Source: an uncultured Verrucomicrobia subdivision 3 bacterium
GTDB taxonomy: Bacteria; Verrucomicrobiota; Verrucomicrobiia; Limisphaerales; UBA11358
Direction: 5' to 3'
NCBI GenBank assembly: GCA_903895255.1
Contig: CAITTG010000017.1
Span: 1-63,100 of the forward strand
DNA: 63,100 nucleotides
Made by a program: the position numbers and the translations under genes. Below, piece after piece: positions 1 to 8,260 of the stretch. The notes below the pieces were generated by a model that was not told the DNA's origin, did no database searches, and saw only the letters and a program-made list of their open reading frames with translations. Position 1 is the stretch's first letter; each line of letters begins with the position of its first letter.

Positions 1-322
1 AACCTGATTTTAAAAAGTAAGTTAAACTGACGATTCCTTTGAATATTTAGGTTAACGCTTATGGGTCTGTGACCCGCAGCACGTTCCCTCGCTTTACCGC
101 GTTGCAATTAACCTTGCGCCTTACCAGAAATGGCCAGTTCGTGGCAACTCACTATATTAGCCACCTGCCGTTGAAACCAAGTCCTTGAGATTTTGACCCA
201 GCACGATGCCACGGTCCGTTCCCGGCTTCCGCTTTTCCTAATTCACCCCGTCCCCTCTCGGCGTCGCCTTTGCGCCTTTTCGCGGCCAATCCCCCCGTTC
301 CCGCCGTTTCCTCATCCCCCAC

Positions 323-350
323 TTGACAACTCATCGCTTGATGCTATTAT
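323..350 (+). promoter_or_regulatory. Sigma70-like promoter of repeat element, copy 1
   Basis: TTGACA (323-328), a 16-bp spacer and TATTAT (345-350). The same arrangement with the same flanking bases (ACTTGACAACTCATC) recurs at 45479-45506. A CCCGGGCC/GGTCCGGG stem with a TGCT loop (361-380) begins about 10 bp downstream, so a transcript would start with a hairpin. No open reading frame of note follows within 200 bp, which suggests a non-coding transcript. Confidence 0.5.
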
Positions 351-565
351 AAGTCGGTCGCCCGGGCCTGCTGGTCCGGGTGCTCGAGGCTGATGCCTGG
401 AGGCTGTTCTGTGACATAACCCCGCCCCCGCCAGGGAATTTATCCCCCTATATCGCACTAAATCGCCCCATAGAAATTTTGGATGCAACCCCCAGGGCAA
501 AATCGCACGTCAGCACCGGTTCCCCGCCTCGGGCCCAGCGCCCCGCGCCTCAAGCCTCCTTTCCC

Positions 566-605
566 ATTCAAGGTCATTCAAGCCTATTCAAGGTGATTCA
601 AGGTG
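566..605. repeat. Four tandem 10-bp units ATTCAAGGTN
   Basis: Units start at 566, 576, 586 and 596; the second is degenerate (ATTCAAGCCT). They are followed by an A/T run (AATTTTTTT). Six units of the same decamer lie at 45655-45714. The 10-bp period is close to one helical turn. Confidence 0.85.
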
Positions 606-656
606 AATTTTTTTCGCGGTTGCCCCGCCGCCCCCGGCACCTGCCCTTATGAACAC

Positions 657-685
657 TTGCATCCCGCCCGGCGTCGTCCTATAAC
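657..685 (+). promoter_or_regulatory. Promoter of the HicB-like gene
   Basis: TTGCAT (657-662), a 17-bp spacer and TATAAC (680-685). Transcription would start about 692, only a few bases before the ATG at 695, so the mRNA would be leaderless or nearly so. This fits the lack of a Shine-Dalgarno sequence. Confidence 0.45.
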
Positions 686-694
686 TATTAACGG

Positions 695-907
695 ATGACT
701 GAGATTGTCTTTGAAGTCCGCGAGGATGAAGTCAGTGGTGGCTACACCGCCCTGGCGCAGGGCATTGGCGTCCAAACCCGGGCCGAGACCCTCGACCAAT
801 TGCGCGCCAGCGTGAAAGAGGCGGTGAACAATTATTTCGACGACCCCGCCAGCGGCCCGCAGATCATCCGTTTGCATTTCGTGCGCGACGAGGTCTTCGC
901 CCGCTGA
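695..907 (+). CDS. HicB-like small protein (putative antitoxin-type fold)
   Basis: A 70-residue protein with the pattern of the HicB/UPF0150 fold: a beta strand (EIVFEVRED), a short 'GGYTALAQGIGVQTRAET' segment matching the typical 'GGY.A......TQG.T' core, then the helix 'LDQLRASVKEAVNNYF'. HicB antitoxins usually pair with a HicA mRNA interferase; no hicA-like gene is adjacent, and the C-terminus is short with no DNA-binding domain. It may be an orphan, and such proteins are often mis-annotated as 2-oxoisovalerate dehydrogenase fragments. It lies 74 bp upstream of scpA on the same strand, and a probable promoter sits directly before it. Confidence 0.7.
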   Translation: MTEIVFEVREDEVSGGYTALAQGIGVQTRAETLDQLRASVKEAVNNYFDDPASGPQIIRLHFVRDEVFAR

Positions 908-981
908 AGCTTTTTCACCGCATTTCCCTTTCTTCTGCCATTGCCAAGGCCGGGCGGGCGTTTTAGCATGTCCGTCGGCTC

Positions 982-1848
982 ATGGCAGAATACAAAGTCC
1001 AGTTCGAGGTCTTCGAAGGCCCGCTCGATTTGCTCCTCTATCTCATCAAGAAAGAGGAGGTGGACATTTATGAGGTCAATCTCACCAAACTGGCCACGCA
1101 ATTCATCGAGTACGTCGAGCTGATGCGCCAGTTCGACCTGGAGGTCGCCGGCGAATTCCTTGTGATGGCCTCCACCCTGATGTACATCAAAAGCCGCGAA
1201 CTGCTCCCGGTGGAGCAGCAGGTGGTGGTGGAGGGCGACGACGACGGCGAGGATCCGCGCTGGGAATTGATCCGGCAACTGGTGGAATACAAAAAGTTCA
1301 AGGACGCCGCCGCCAAATTGCAGGTGCTGGAGGTGCGGCAGGAGAGCATCTACCCGCGCTTGCCCGGCAAAATTGAATTTGTGGCCGAAGCCCCGGCCGC
1401 CAAGACGCCCGTCAGCATTTTTGACCTGCTTAACGCCGTCAATGCCGTCCTCAAACGCATCGCCGCCAAGGAGGCCAGCACCCGCGAGATTTTCGAGGAC
1501 AAATGGTCGGTGAGCGAAAAAATCGAGTTGGTGCTCAAGGTGATCCTGGAACGCAACCGGGTGCGCTTTTCCGAATTGTTTGAGAACGCGGCGAACCGTT
1601 GGGAAGTCATCTGCACGTTCCTGGCGCTGCTGGAATTGATCCGCTTGAAGCAACTGGCCTGCGCCCAGCCCGAGCCGTTTGCGGAAATTGAAATTGTCCG
1701 GTCCACCGTGGGCGAAGCCGGTGCCACCCCGGCCGTGACCGAAGGCAGCCCGGCGGAGACGGAACCGGCGGCGGCGTCCGAACCCGTGCCCGTCCCGACG
1801 GCGGCGGACCCGGAACCCGCGGAATCGGCGGAGCCCCTGCCGGAGTAA
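982..1848 (+). CDS. scpA: Segregation and condensation protein A (ScpA)
   Basis: A 288-residue kleisin subunit of the SMC-ScpAB condensin, which compacts and segregates the nucleoid. The N-terminus 'YKVQFEVFEGPLDLLLYLIKKEEVD' is the family signature that binds the SMC neck; 'EFLVMASTLMYIKSRELLP' follows at about residues 60-80. The winged-helix C-terminal part that binds the SMC head is at about 185-235 (VRFSELFENAANRWEVICTFLALLEL). The last 55 residues are a Pro/Ala/Glu-rich tail beyond the usual family length of about 250. The gene is followed after 12 bp by scpB, the normal partner, so the two are an operon. No ribosome-binding site is visible before the ATG. Confidence 0.95.
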   Translation: MAEYKVQFEVFEGPLDLLLYLIKKEEVDIYEVNLTKLATQFIEYVELMRQFDLEVAGEFLVMASTLMYIKSRELLPVEQQVVVEGDDDGEDPRWELIRQLVEYKKFKDAAAKLQVLEVRQESIYPRLPGKIEFVAEAPAAKTPVSIFDLLNAVNAVLKRIAAKEASTREIFEDKWSVSEKIELVLKVILERNRVRFSELFENAANRWEVICTFLALLELIRLKQLACAQPEPFAEIEIVRSTVGEAGATPAVTEGSPAETEPAAASEPVPVPTAADPEPAESAEPLPE

Positions 1849-1860
1849 TTTTTTAAGCCT

Positions 1861-2625
1861 ATGGAACTGAAATTCATCCTGGAATCACTGCTGTTCTCCG
1901 CGCAAAAGCCGATGAGCACCAAGGAACTGCGGGATTTGCTCTCGACCGCCGCCGACGTGGAGGATGCCGACGCCGCCGTCAAGGCGCTGAAGAAGACCAG
2001 GGAAGATGATCTCATCGCCGCGCTCGAAGCGCTGGCGCGCGACCATGAGGCCGCCGGTCGCAGTTACCGGCTGACGTGTGTGGCGGGGTCGTGGCAGTTT
2101 GTGACGCAGCCGGAATTTGCGCCGTGGCTGCGGGTGTTGGTCGGGGTGAAGATCCGGCCTTCGCGGCTCTCGCAGGCGGCCTTGGAAACGCTGGCCATTA
2201 TCGCCTATCGCCAGCCGGTGACCCGGGCCGAAGTGGAACAAGTGCGCGGCGTGAATGTGGATGGCACCATGCAAACGCTGCTGGAACGCGGCCTGGTGGA
2301 ACAAAGTGGCCGGGCCGAAGTGGTGGGCCGGCCGGCGCTCTACAGCAGCACCCCGGCCTTTCTGGAATATTTTGGTTTGCGCAGCCTGGACGAACTGCCC
2401 GCCGCCGATGAGTTGCGGCGCATCGTGGTGGAAAAACCGCCCGCGCCCGTCACCGCCGACGGCCTGGCCACCGTGCCGCCGGAGCAACTGGCCTTGGCGG
2501 ACAAGGTGGAAGGTGCAACGTCAGCCACCCCGGAAGTGGCCGAGTCCGCCCCCACGCTGGCAGCGGCAGCGGCGGAACCGGAAGTGAAAGCGGAAGCATC
2601 GCCGGCAGCGCCGGCGGAAGGTTAG
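1861..2625 (+). CDS. scpB: Segregation and condensation protein B (ScpB)
   Basis: A 254-residue dimeric winged-helix (kite) subunit that binds the ScpA linker in the SMC complex. The start 'MELKFILESLLFSAQKPMSTKELRDLL' and the second winged-helix block 'SQAALETLAIIAYRQPVTRAEVEQVRGVNVDGTMQTLLERGL...' (in pieces, about residues 103-140) are diagnostic. A region around residue 45 between the two helices is longer than usual, and the last 60 residues are Ala/Glu/Pro-rich and probably disordered, as in its partner ScpA. It is cotranscribed with scpA; the ATG is preceded by an A/T-rich stretch rather than a Shine-Dalgarno sequence. Confidence 0.95.
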   Translation: MELKFILESLLFSAQKPMSTKELRDLLSTAADVEDADAAVKALKKTREDDLIAALEALARDHEAAGRSYRLTCVAGSWQFVTQPEFAPWLRVLVGVKIRPSRLSQAALETLAIIAYRQPVTRAEVEQVRGVNVDGTMQTLLERGLVEQSGRAEVVGRPALYSSTPAFLEYFGLRSLDELPAADELRRIVVEKPPAPVTADGLATVPPEQLALADKVEGATSATPEVAESAPTLAAAAAEPEVKAEASPAAPAEG

Positions 2626-2652
2626 GATTTTTACGGCGTTAGTTTTAGCTTT

Positions 2653-2693
2653 ATGCCATTTGCAAATGGCATTTCCCGGTGTAAAATGTCATT
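2653..2693. promoter_or_regulatory. VapBC operator/promoter: perfect palindrome and -10 box
   Basis: A 20-bp perfect palindrome (2653-2672, core GCCATTTGCAAATGGC) is followed by a half-site-like AATGTCATT (2685-2693) and by TAAAAT (2682-2687) as a candidate -10. AbrB-type VapB antitoxins repress their own operon by binding such palindromes. Transcription from this -10 would start at about 2694-2695, i.e. at the vapB ATG. Confidence 0.6.
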
Positions 2694-2694
2694 T

Positions 2695-2970
2695 ATGAGT
2701 ACTCGATTAACCATCGATAGCGCCGGTAGAGTGGTCATTCCCAAGCCGTTGAGAGACGAATTGGAACTGGAACCGGGCGACGCTCTGGAATTGGAGAGTG
2801 CTGGTGACCGTATTACCCTGCGTCCGGTGCGTGCGGTGGTGCCTTTGACCAAAGAGCAGGGGGTCTGGGTTTTTCGCACAGGCCAACCGCTGGCCGCAGC
2901 CGTCACGGATGAGGTGTTGCGCGAAGTAAGGGAGGGGCGGGATCGGCGCCATTTAGGCATGAATTCGTGA
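2695..2970 (+). CDS. vapB: VapB-type antitoxin, AbrB/SpoVT fold
   Basis: A 91-residue antitoxin of a type II toxin-antitoxin pair. 'TRLTIDSAGRVVIPKPLRDELELEPGD' is the swapped-hairpin AbrB DNA-binding domain; the C-terminal half should wrap the toxin. In-frame ATGs also exist at 2653 (inside the palindromic operator) and 2686 (inside the -10 box), so 2695 is the most plausible start and would give a leaderless mRNA. The end overlaps the toxin gene by 4 bp (GTGA), which implies translational coupling. Known families autoregulate through the antitoxin. Confidence 0.85.
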   Translation: MSTRLTIDSAGRVVIPKPLRDELELEPGDALELESAGDRITLRPVRAVVPLTKEQGVWVFRTGQPLAAAVTDEVLREVREGRDRRHLGMNS

Positions 2971-3392
2971 AAGCCTTTCTGGATACATCGGTGCTGGTGC
3001 CGGTTTTTCTGGGTGACCATGTTCACCACGCCGCCAGTCTGGCGGTGTTTACCCGGTTTGCCAAAAATGAGGTCAGTTGTGGTGCTCACAGCCTGGTGGA
3101 AGTCTATTCAACGCTTACCCGAATGCCGGGAAAACATCGCATTAGTGGCGATCAGGGAATGCTTTTTCTGCAAAACATCCGGGAGCGACTCACGATTGTG
3201 GGGCTGACGCCCGATGAATATTTTGCGATGTTACGCGCCAATGCCGCTCTGGGAATCACCGGGGGTGCGATCTACGATGCCCTCCTGGCCAGTTGCGCGC
3301 TGAAATCCGGGGCGGCAATTCTCTATACTTGGAATTTGCGGCACTATGGGCAGTTGGGTCCCCAAATAGCCCCGCTATTGCAAATGCCCTGA
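2967..3392 (+). CDS. vapC: VapC-type PIN-domain ribonuclease toxin
   Basis: A 141-residue PIN-domain protein expected to cut tRNA or rRNA when the antitoxin is lost. Acidic residues of the metal site are visible: Asp in 'MKAFLDTSVLVPVF', Glu in 'HSLVEVYSTLTRMPG', Asp in 'GGAIYDALLASCALKSGA', and the 'ILYTWNLRHYGQLG' motif replaces the usual 'TxNxxHF'. It begins with GTG overlapping the vapB stop codon. The pair sits between scpB and the convergent rluD gene and looks like an inserted accessory module. Confidence 0.88.
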   Translation: MKAFLDTSVLVPVFLGDHVHHAASLAVFTRFAKNEVSCGAHSLVEVYSTLTRMPGKHRISGDQGMLFLQNIRERLTIVGLTPDEYFAMLRANAALGITGGAIYDALLASCALKSGAAILYTWNLRHYGQLGPQIAPLLQMP

Positions 3393-3411
3393 AGGTCCGG
3401 GGTCAGAGGCG

Positions 3412-4374
3412 TTAAGCTTGCTTTTTCCGCTTCAAGCGCAAAAACTTCAGCGCCTCTTTAAAATCCGCCGGCACGGGCGCGGAAAATTGCACGGTTTTTT
3501 TGGTGTGCGGATGTTCGAAGGACAAATCCCGCGCGTGCAGCAGCACCCGGGGCGCGGCGTAATTCGCGAGCTCCTTGAGCCGCGCATTGGGGCGCGCGCC
3601 GTAGGTGTCGTCCCCCACGACGGGGTGGCCGATGAATTGGAAATGCACGCGGATTTGGTGCGTGCGGCCGGTGTGAATCTGCACATCCACGAGCGTGGCG
3701 GCATTCAGGCGCTCCACCAGGGTGTAACTGCTGTGCGCGCTGCGGCCGTCACTGTCATCCGTGGCGGCCATGCGTTTGCGGTGGGAGGGATGGCGGGCGA
3801 TGGCAGCGCGGATGTCGCCGGCTTCGCGGGCCAGTTCGCCGCAGACAATGGCCTGGTAAATTTTTTTGACGCGCCGTTCGGCGAATTGCTCAGAGAGCGC
3901 GATGTGCGTCTCGTCGTTTTTGGCCACCACGAGGCAGCCGCTGGTTTCCTTGTCCAGCCGGTGCACAATGCCGGGGCGCGCGACGCCGCCGATGCCGCTG
4001 AGCGAGCCCGCGCAATGATGGAGCAGGGCGTTGACCAGCGTGTGCTCCTCGTTGCCGGCGGAGGGATGCACGACCATGCCGGCCGGTTTGTTGACCACGA
4101 GCAGGAAGCGGTCTTCGAACAGGATGTCCAGCGGGATGTCCTCGGGCTGGGCCTCGGCGGGTTTGGCCTCGGGCCAGTGTATTTCAATCAGCTCGCCGGC
4201 ATGCGGATGGTGCGTGGGCTTGACGGGGCTGCCGTTCACGCGGATGTGGCCCTCCTCGATCAGGCGTTGCAGGGCGCCGCGCGAGGCGGCGGGAAATTTT
4301 TCCCGCAAGAACGTGTCCAGCCGCACGAGGGGCAGGGAGAATTCGACGGTCAACTGATCCAGGCGGGCGGACAT
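3412..4374 (-). CDS. rluD: Pseudouridine synthase, RluD/RluA family
   Basis: A 320-residue enzyme that isomerises uridine to pseudouridine in 23S rRNA. It has an N-terminal S4 domain ('VRLDTFLREKFPAASRGALQRLIEEGHIRVNG', in pieces, residues about 15-65) and the RluA catalytic domain with 'GIVHRLDKETSGCLVVAKN' carrying the catalytic Asp. 'HTGRTHQIRVHF' and 'HARDLSFEHP' are further family motifs. The ATG at 4374 lies 2 bp after the lspA stop codon, a pairing (lspA-rluD) common in bacteria. An upstream in-frame start at 4452 exists but would lie inside lspA. RluD is the best guess among paralogues. Confidence 0.9.
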   Translation of the reverse strand: MSARLDQLTVEFSLPLVRLDTFLREKFPAASRGALQRLIEEGHIRVNGSPVKPTHHPHAGELIEIHWPEAKPAEAQPEDIPLDILFEDRFLLVVNKPAGMVVHPSAGNEEHTLVNALLHHCAGSLSGIGGVARPGIVHRLDKETSGCLVVAKNDETHIALSEQFAERRVKKIYQAIVCGELAREAGDIRAAIARHPSHRKRMAATDDSDGRSAHSSYTLVERLNAATLVDVQIHTGRTHQIRVHFQFIGHPVVGDDTYGARPNARLKELANYAAPRVLLHARDLSFEHPHTKKTVQFSAPVPADFKEALKFLRLKRKKQA

Positions 4375-4376
4375 GG

Positions 4377-4907
4377 TTAGCTTTTTTCCGCGGCGCTCGG
4401 GGATTGCTCGTTGCGCCATGAGAGCAGAAAAATCAGCGCCACGCCGGTGCAAATGGCACTGTCGGCAATATTAAACGCGGGAAAGCCAATTTCGCCACCG
4501 CCCCGGGGCTGCAAATAAAAATAAAGGAAATCCACCACCGCATGGCGGCCGGGCAGGAGGCGGTCGGTGAGATTGCCGGCGATGCCACCGAAAATCAGGC
4601 CAAAGGCCACCTGCCCCATGAGCGTATGCGCGTGAAAATGTTGCCGGGTGAACACCAGCAGAATCAGCGCGGCAATACCGATGACCGCGAGCACGGCATT
4701 ATTACCGCTAAAGAGGCTCCAGGCGGCCCCGGTGTTGCCCCAGTGGACAAATTTGAAAAAACCGGGAATCAGATTGCGCTCATCACCCACGGGCAGCAGT
4801 TCGAGGACCAGCCACTTGGCGAATTGATCGAAGACAAACACCGTCAATGCCAGCGTCAAAATGAGCCGGTTGGTCGGGGTCGCAACGTTGGTTGTTTGGT
4901 CAGCCAT
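4377..4907 (-). CDS. lspA: Lipoprotein signal peptidase (signal peptidase II)
   Basis: A 176-residue inner-membrane aspartyl protease that removes the signal peptide from prolipoproteins after lipidation. Four hydrophobic segments are visible. The two catalytic Asp motifs are 'GGIAGNLTDRLLPGRHAVVDFL' (in pieces) and 'FPAFNIADSAICTG'. 'DQFAKWLV' matches the conserved first-helix motif. An in-frame ATG nine codons upstream (4934) is possible; I prefer MADQTTN at 4907. It is cotranscribed with the rluD-type gene. Its presence fits the diderm cell plan. Confidence 0.95.
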   Translation of the reverse strand: MADQTTNVATPTNRLILTLALTVFVFDQFAKWLVLELLPVGDERNLIPGFFKFVHWGNTGAAWSLFSGNNAVLAVIGIAALILLVFTRQHFHAHTLMGQVAFGLIFGGIAGNLTDRLLPGRHAVVDFLYFYLQPRGGGEIGFPAFNIADSAICTGVALIFLLSWRNEQSPSAAEKS

Positions 4908-5040
4908 GTCAGCGTTCCTGCCAGCATAACCCATTCCGGCACTTTTACACGTCCTTTTTGTGGTCGCGCGCCCCGGCTATCCTCCCGCCTCCCGCATTGA
5001 CTTGGTGGCGGTTTCACCGGATGCTGATGGCATTGGAATT

Positions 5041-8000
5041 ATGAAGGCATGGAATTTTCTCTTGCGGCGGAAGCGGTTGCTCGTGCTTTGGGCATTGGGG
5101 CTGCTCATTTTTTATACCATTCTCGGCTTTCTCATCCTGCCGCCCATCATCCGCCGCGTGGCCTTGCAGCAGCTTTCCCAGCAACTGAACCGTGAAGTGA
5201 CCATTGAGGAGGTCCGCCTCAATCCGTTTGCCTGTTCCACCACCATCCGCGGCTTGTTAATCAAGGACAAGGACGGCGAGCCGTTTGTCTCCTGGGACGA
5301 GGTGTATGTGCATTTTCAACTGACCTCCATTTTCGGCAAGGCCTGGCGGTTTGAGGAAATCAGTGTGATCAAGCCCTACGTGCGGGTGCAGATGAACGCC
5401 GACCGCACTTTTAATTTTTCCGACCTCATCACCAAATTTTCCACCAACGCGCCGGCGCCCCCGAAACCCAACGCCAAGCCGCTCCTGCTCGAGATCGGCC
5501 GGTTGCACATTGGCGGGGCGCAGGCTGCGGTCACGGACCTGACCATCCGCCAAGGGTTCCATCGCACGCTCGGCCCGCTGGACATCACGCTGGATAATTT
5601 TGCCACGGATCCGGCGAGCAAGAATCCCTATGCTTTCACGGGCACCACGGATGCGGGGGAACAGATTTCCTGGAGCGGGGTTTTCTCCCTGTTCCCGTTG
5701 CGGTCCCACGGCGAGCTGAAGCTGGCCGATTTCACGCTGAACAAATACGCGGCGATCTATCAGGACCTGGTGCGTTTTGAAATCCGCGGCGGCACGGTCA
5801 CGTTGGATGTGAACTATCGCCTGGACCTCGATCCCAGCAACCTGGTCACGGCGGTGGATAATACGTCGTTTGCGCTGCACAATTTCAAAGTGGGGGTGCC
5901 GGGTCAAACAAACAACCTGGCTGAGCTGGACAACCTGGCGGTGACTGGTGCGCGCGCGGATTTGCAAGACCGTTCAGCCACCGTGGGTTCGATTGCACTG
6001 GCGGGAGGCAGATTGTATCTGAACCGCGCGAAGGACGCTTCCATCAACGTGGTGGAAGCCGCCAAGCCCGCGGCCACCGCCACCAATGTGCCGGGCGGCA
6101 TTCTGTTTTTGCTCCGTTCGGTGACCAATGCGGTGTCGCTCCTGCTGCAGAGCACGAACCAATGGAGCGGTCTGTTGCAGGACATATCCGTGACGAACTG
6201 CGCGCTGCATTTGGAGGATGATGTGAACTCGCGTCCGGCCCGGCTGGATTTGAGCGACATCACTTTTGACGCCAAAAACATTTCCAACCTTCCCGGCACG
6301 AACCTGACCGCCGCCCTCGCCCTGCGTTGGAACACCAACGGTTCCCTGCGGACCGCCGTCACCGCCGCCTTCCAACCGCCCACCGCCACGGTGCGGCTGG
6401 ATCTCGACCGGATTGATCTCGGCACGCTCGATCCTTACCTGGAGCCCAAGCTAAACCTATTCATTCTCGGCAGCCAGCTCGGCTTGCACGGCACCATCCA
6501 ATTGACCACCCCGGCCAATGACCTGCCGCAAGTCACCTTCCACGGCGATTCCAGCCTGGACGATTTTCGCACCGTGGATGGCGTGCTCGACGAGGATCTG
6601 GTGAAATGGGATTCGTTGCGTTTTAACGGCATTGACGCGAATCTCAATCCGCAGTCCGTGGTCATCCGCGAAATTGACCTGGACAATTTTTATGCGCGCA
6701 TCGTGATCGAAACCAACCGGACCATTAACGTGCTCAACGCGCTGCGCATGGCGACGCCCTCCGCGGAGGCCACCAATGAAACCACGGTGGCCGCCAAATC
6801 GGTGGCGGGCACGAACGCACCGCTGCCCCGGATGGCAATCGGGGCCATCGTCATTTCCAATACCGCCGTGGAATTCAGCGACCGTTCCATGAACCCGAAC
6901 GTCAACCTGGGCATCCGCGACATTAACGGTCGGATCGCGGGCTTGTCCACCGAACAACTGCAGCACGCCGACCTGGCAATTTCCGCGAAAGTCGATGGCG
7001 TCGGCCCGGCCAGCATCACCGGGGTGCTGAACCCCTTCAGTGGCACCGAAACGAACCGCATTAAAGTCTCCGTGCAGGACATGGATCTGACCCCAGCCGG
7101 ACCGTATTCCGGCAAATTCGCCGGGTATGATATCGCCGAGGGCAAATTGAATCTGGACCTCAACTATGAATTGGTGGGCCGGAAGTTGAAATCCGCCAAC
7201 GTCATCACGCTCGACCGGTTTACCTTTGGCGAAAAAGTGGATAGCAAGGATGCCACGCATTTGCCGGTGCGCCTGGCGATCGCGATTCTTAAGGACCGCC
7301 AGGGTAAAATTGTTCTGGATGTGCCGGTGGAGGGGAGCCTGGACGACCCGAAATTCCGGATTCGCAAGGTGGTCATCCGCGTGATTGTGAACATTCTGGA
7401 AAAAGTGGCCACCTCACCCTTCTCGCTGCTCGGCGCGGTTTTTGGCGGTGGTGGCGACGAACTGGCCTACCAGGATTTTGCGGCGGGCAGCACGGATCTG
7501 ACCGTCCCGGACAAGACAAAACTGGATTCACTTGCCAAGGGCCTGCACGAACGGCCCGCGTTGGGATTGGAAATCACTGGCAGCATCAATCCAGAGGTCG
7601 ATCGAACGGGGTTACAGCGGGCCGCGCTGGAGAAAGATATTCGTGCCCGTCAGTGGAACGCGCTACGCCAGGCGGGACTGGCCACCAACTCGCCGGATCA
7701 ATTGGTGATCACCCCGGCGGATCGTGCGCATTGGATTGCGCAACTCTGCTTTGAGAAGCAGATTCCGCTGGAGACAAATAATCCTGTCGGCTCCATCAAC
7801 AGCACCAATGCGATGGCGGTTCCGGCGGTCACTCCGCCCGTCAGCGCGGCGACAAGGACCCCCAGTGCGCAACCCTTGAAGGGCGCGCAATTGATGACCC
7901 GCCGCGCTCCCCCGACCAATGGGGCCACTCCGGCGGAGGCCAAGGCCACGCCTGCGGTGACAGCTTCCGTCAACTCGCCGACGGCCATCACACCCTCCGG

Positions 8001-8199
8001 CGCCCAGGAGGCCCTTTTAATGGCCGGTTATCCGGTTACCCAGGCGGATTTGGAGAACCTGGCTTCCGCCCGTGCCTTGGCGGTGCAGACTTATTTGCTG
8101 AAGAGCGGCCAGGTGGCGGCCGGTCAGCTATTCCTCAAGAGTGTCGCCTCCGGCGGCTTGCGCCAGCAAGGCAGCCGGGTCTATCTGCAATTCCGCTGA
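5041..8199 (+). CDS. Large AsmA-like protein with DUF748 repeats
   Basis: A 1052-residue protein with one N-terminal membrane helix ('LLVLWALGLLIFYTILGFLI') followed by 'ALQQLSQQLNREVTIEEVRLNPFACSTTIRG' (split here), the signature of DUF748/AsmA-type proteins. The long periplasmic part is rich in beta strands, as in the bridge-like AsmA family now linked to lipid transport between the membranes and to outer-membrane assembly. A Pro/Ala/Thr-rich linker lies around residues 920-985, and a C-terminal segment (about 985-1050) resembles a small alpha/beta fold. The ATG at 5041 (MKAWNFLL) is chosen over an upstream in-frame start at 4960 because it puts the basic residues directly before the helix. 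The precise substrate is unknown. Confidence 0.8.
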   Translation: MKAWNFLLRRKRLLVLWALGLLIFYTILGFLILPPIIRRVALQQLSQQLNREVTIEEVRLNPFACSTTIRGLLIKDKDGEPFVSWDEVYVHFQLTSIFGKAWRFEEISVIKPYVRVQMNADRTFNFSDLITKFSTNAPAPPKPNAKPLLLEIGRLHIGGAQAAVTDLTIRQGFHRTLGPLDITLDNFATDPASKNPYAFTGTTDAGEQISWSGVFSLFPLRSHGELKLADFTLNKYAAIYQDLVRFEIRGGTVTLDVNYRLDLDPSNLVTAVDNTSFALHNFKVGVPGQTNNLAELDNLAVTGARADLQDRSATVGSIALAGGRLYLNRAKDASINVVEAAKPAATATNVPGGILFLLRSVTNAVSLLLQSTNQWSGLLQDISVTNCALHLEDDVNSRPARLDLSDITFDAKNISNLPGTNLTAALALRWNTNGSLRTAVTAAFQPPTATVRLDLDRIDLGTLDPYLEPKLNLFILGSQLGLHGTIQLTTPANDLPQVTFHGDSSLDDFRTVDGVLDEDLVKWDSLRFNGIDANLNPQSVVIREIDLDNFYARIVIETNRTINVLNALRMATPSAEATNETTVAAKSVAGTNAPLPRMAIGAIVISNTAVEFSDRSMNPNVNLGIRDINGRIAGLSTEQLQHADLAISAKVDGVGPASITGVLNPFSGTETNRIKVSVQDMDLTPAGPYSGKFAGYDIAEGKLNLDLNYELVGRKLKSANVITLDRFTFGEKVDSKDATHLPVRLAIAILKDRQGKIVLDVPVEGSLDDPKFRIRKVVIRVIVNILEKVATSPFSLLGAVFGGGGDELAYQDFAAGSTDLTVPDKTKLDSLAKGLHERPALGLEITGSINPEVDRTGLQRAALEKDIRARQWNALRQAGLATNSPDQLVITPADRAHWIAQLCFEKQIPLETNNPVGSINSTNAMAVPAVTPPVSAATRTPSAQPLKGAQLMTRRAPPTNGATPAEAKATPAVTASVNSPTAITPSGAQEALLMAGYPVTQADLENLASARALAVQTYLLKSGQVAAGQLFLKSVASGGLRQQGSRVYLQFR

Positions 8200-8260
8200 A
8201 CGTCTCGTTTAATCTGCTTGATTTTGCATTCGACACCCGCGATTTGCCCGCCAACATGGG

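Larger units (their letters stand above)
1..694. other. Intergenic left edge with a repeat element
   Basis: I see no convincing gene in this stretch; the short open frames have no recognisable protein character. It holds a sigma70-like promoter (323-350), a GC-rich hairpin at 361-380 directly after it, four 10-bp tandem repeats (566-605), and a second promoter serving the small gene at 695. The promoter-to-repeat part has a diverged relative at 45479-45714. Confidence 0.6.

Noticed and set aside
566..605. Decamer array as a CRISPR
   Set aside because: Units are directly adjacent with no spacers, only 10 bp long, and no cas genes are present.
193..652. Overlapping short open frames in the left edge
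   Set aside because: Pro/Arg-rich, overlap the promoter-repeat element, no conserved pattern.
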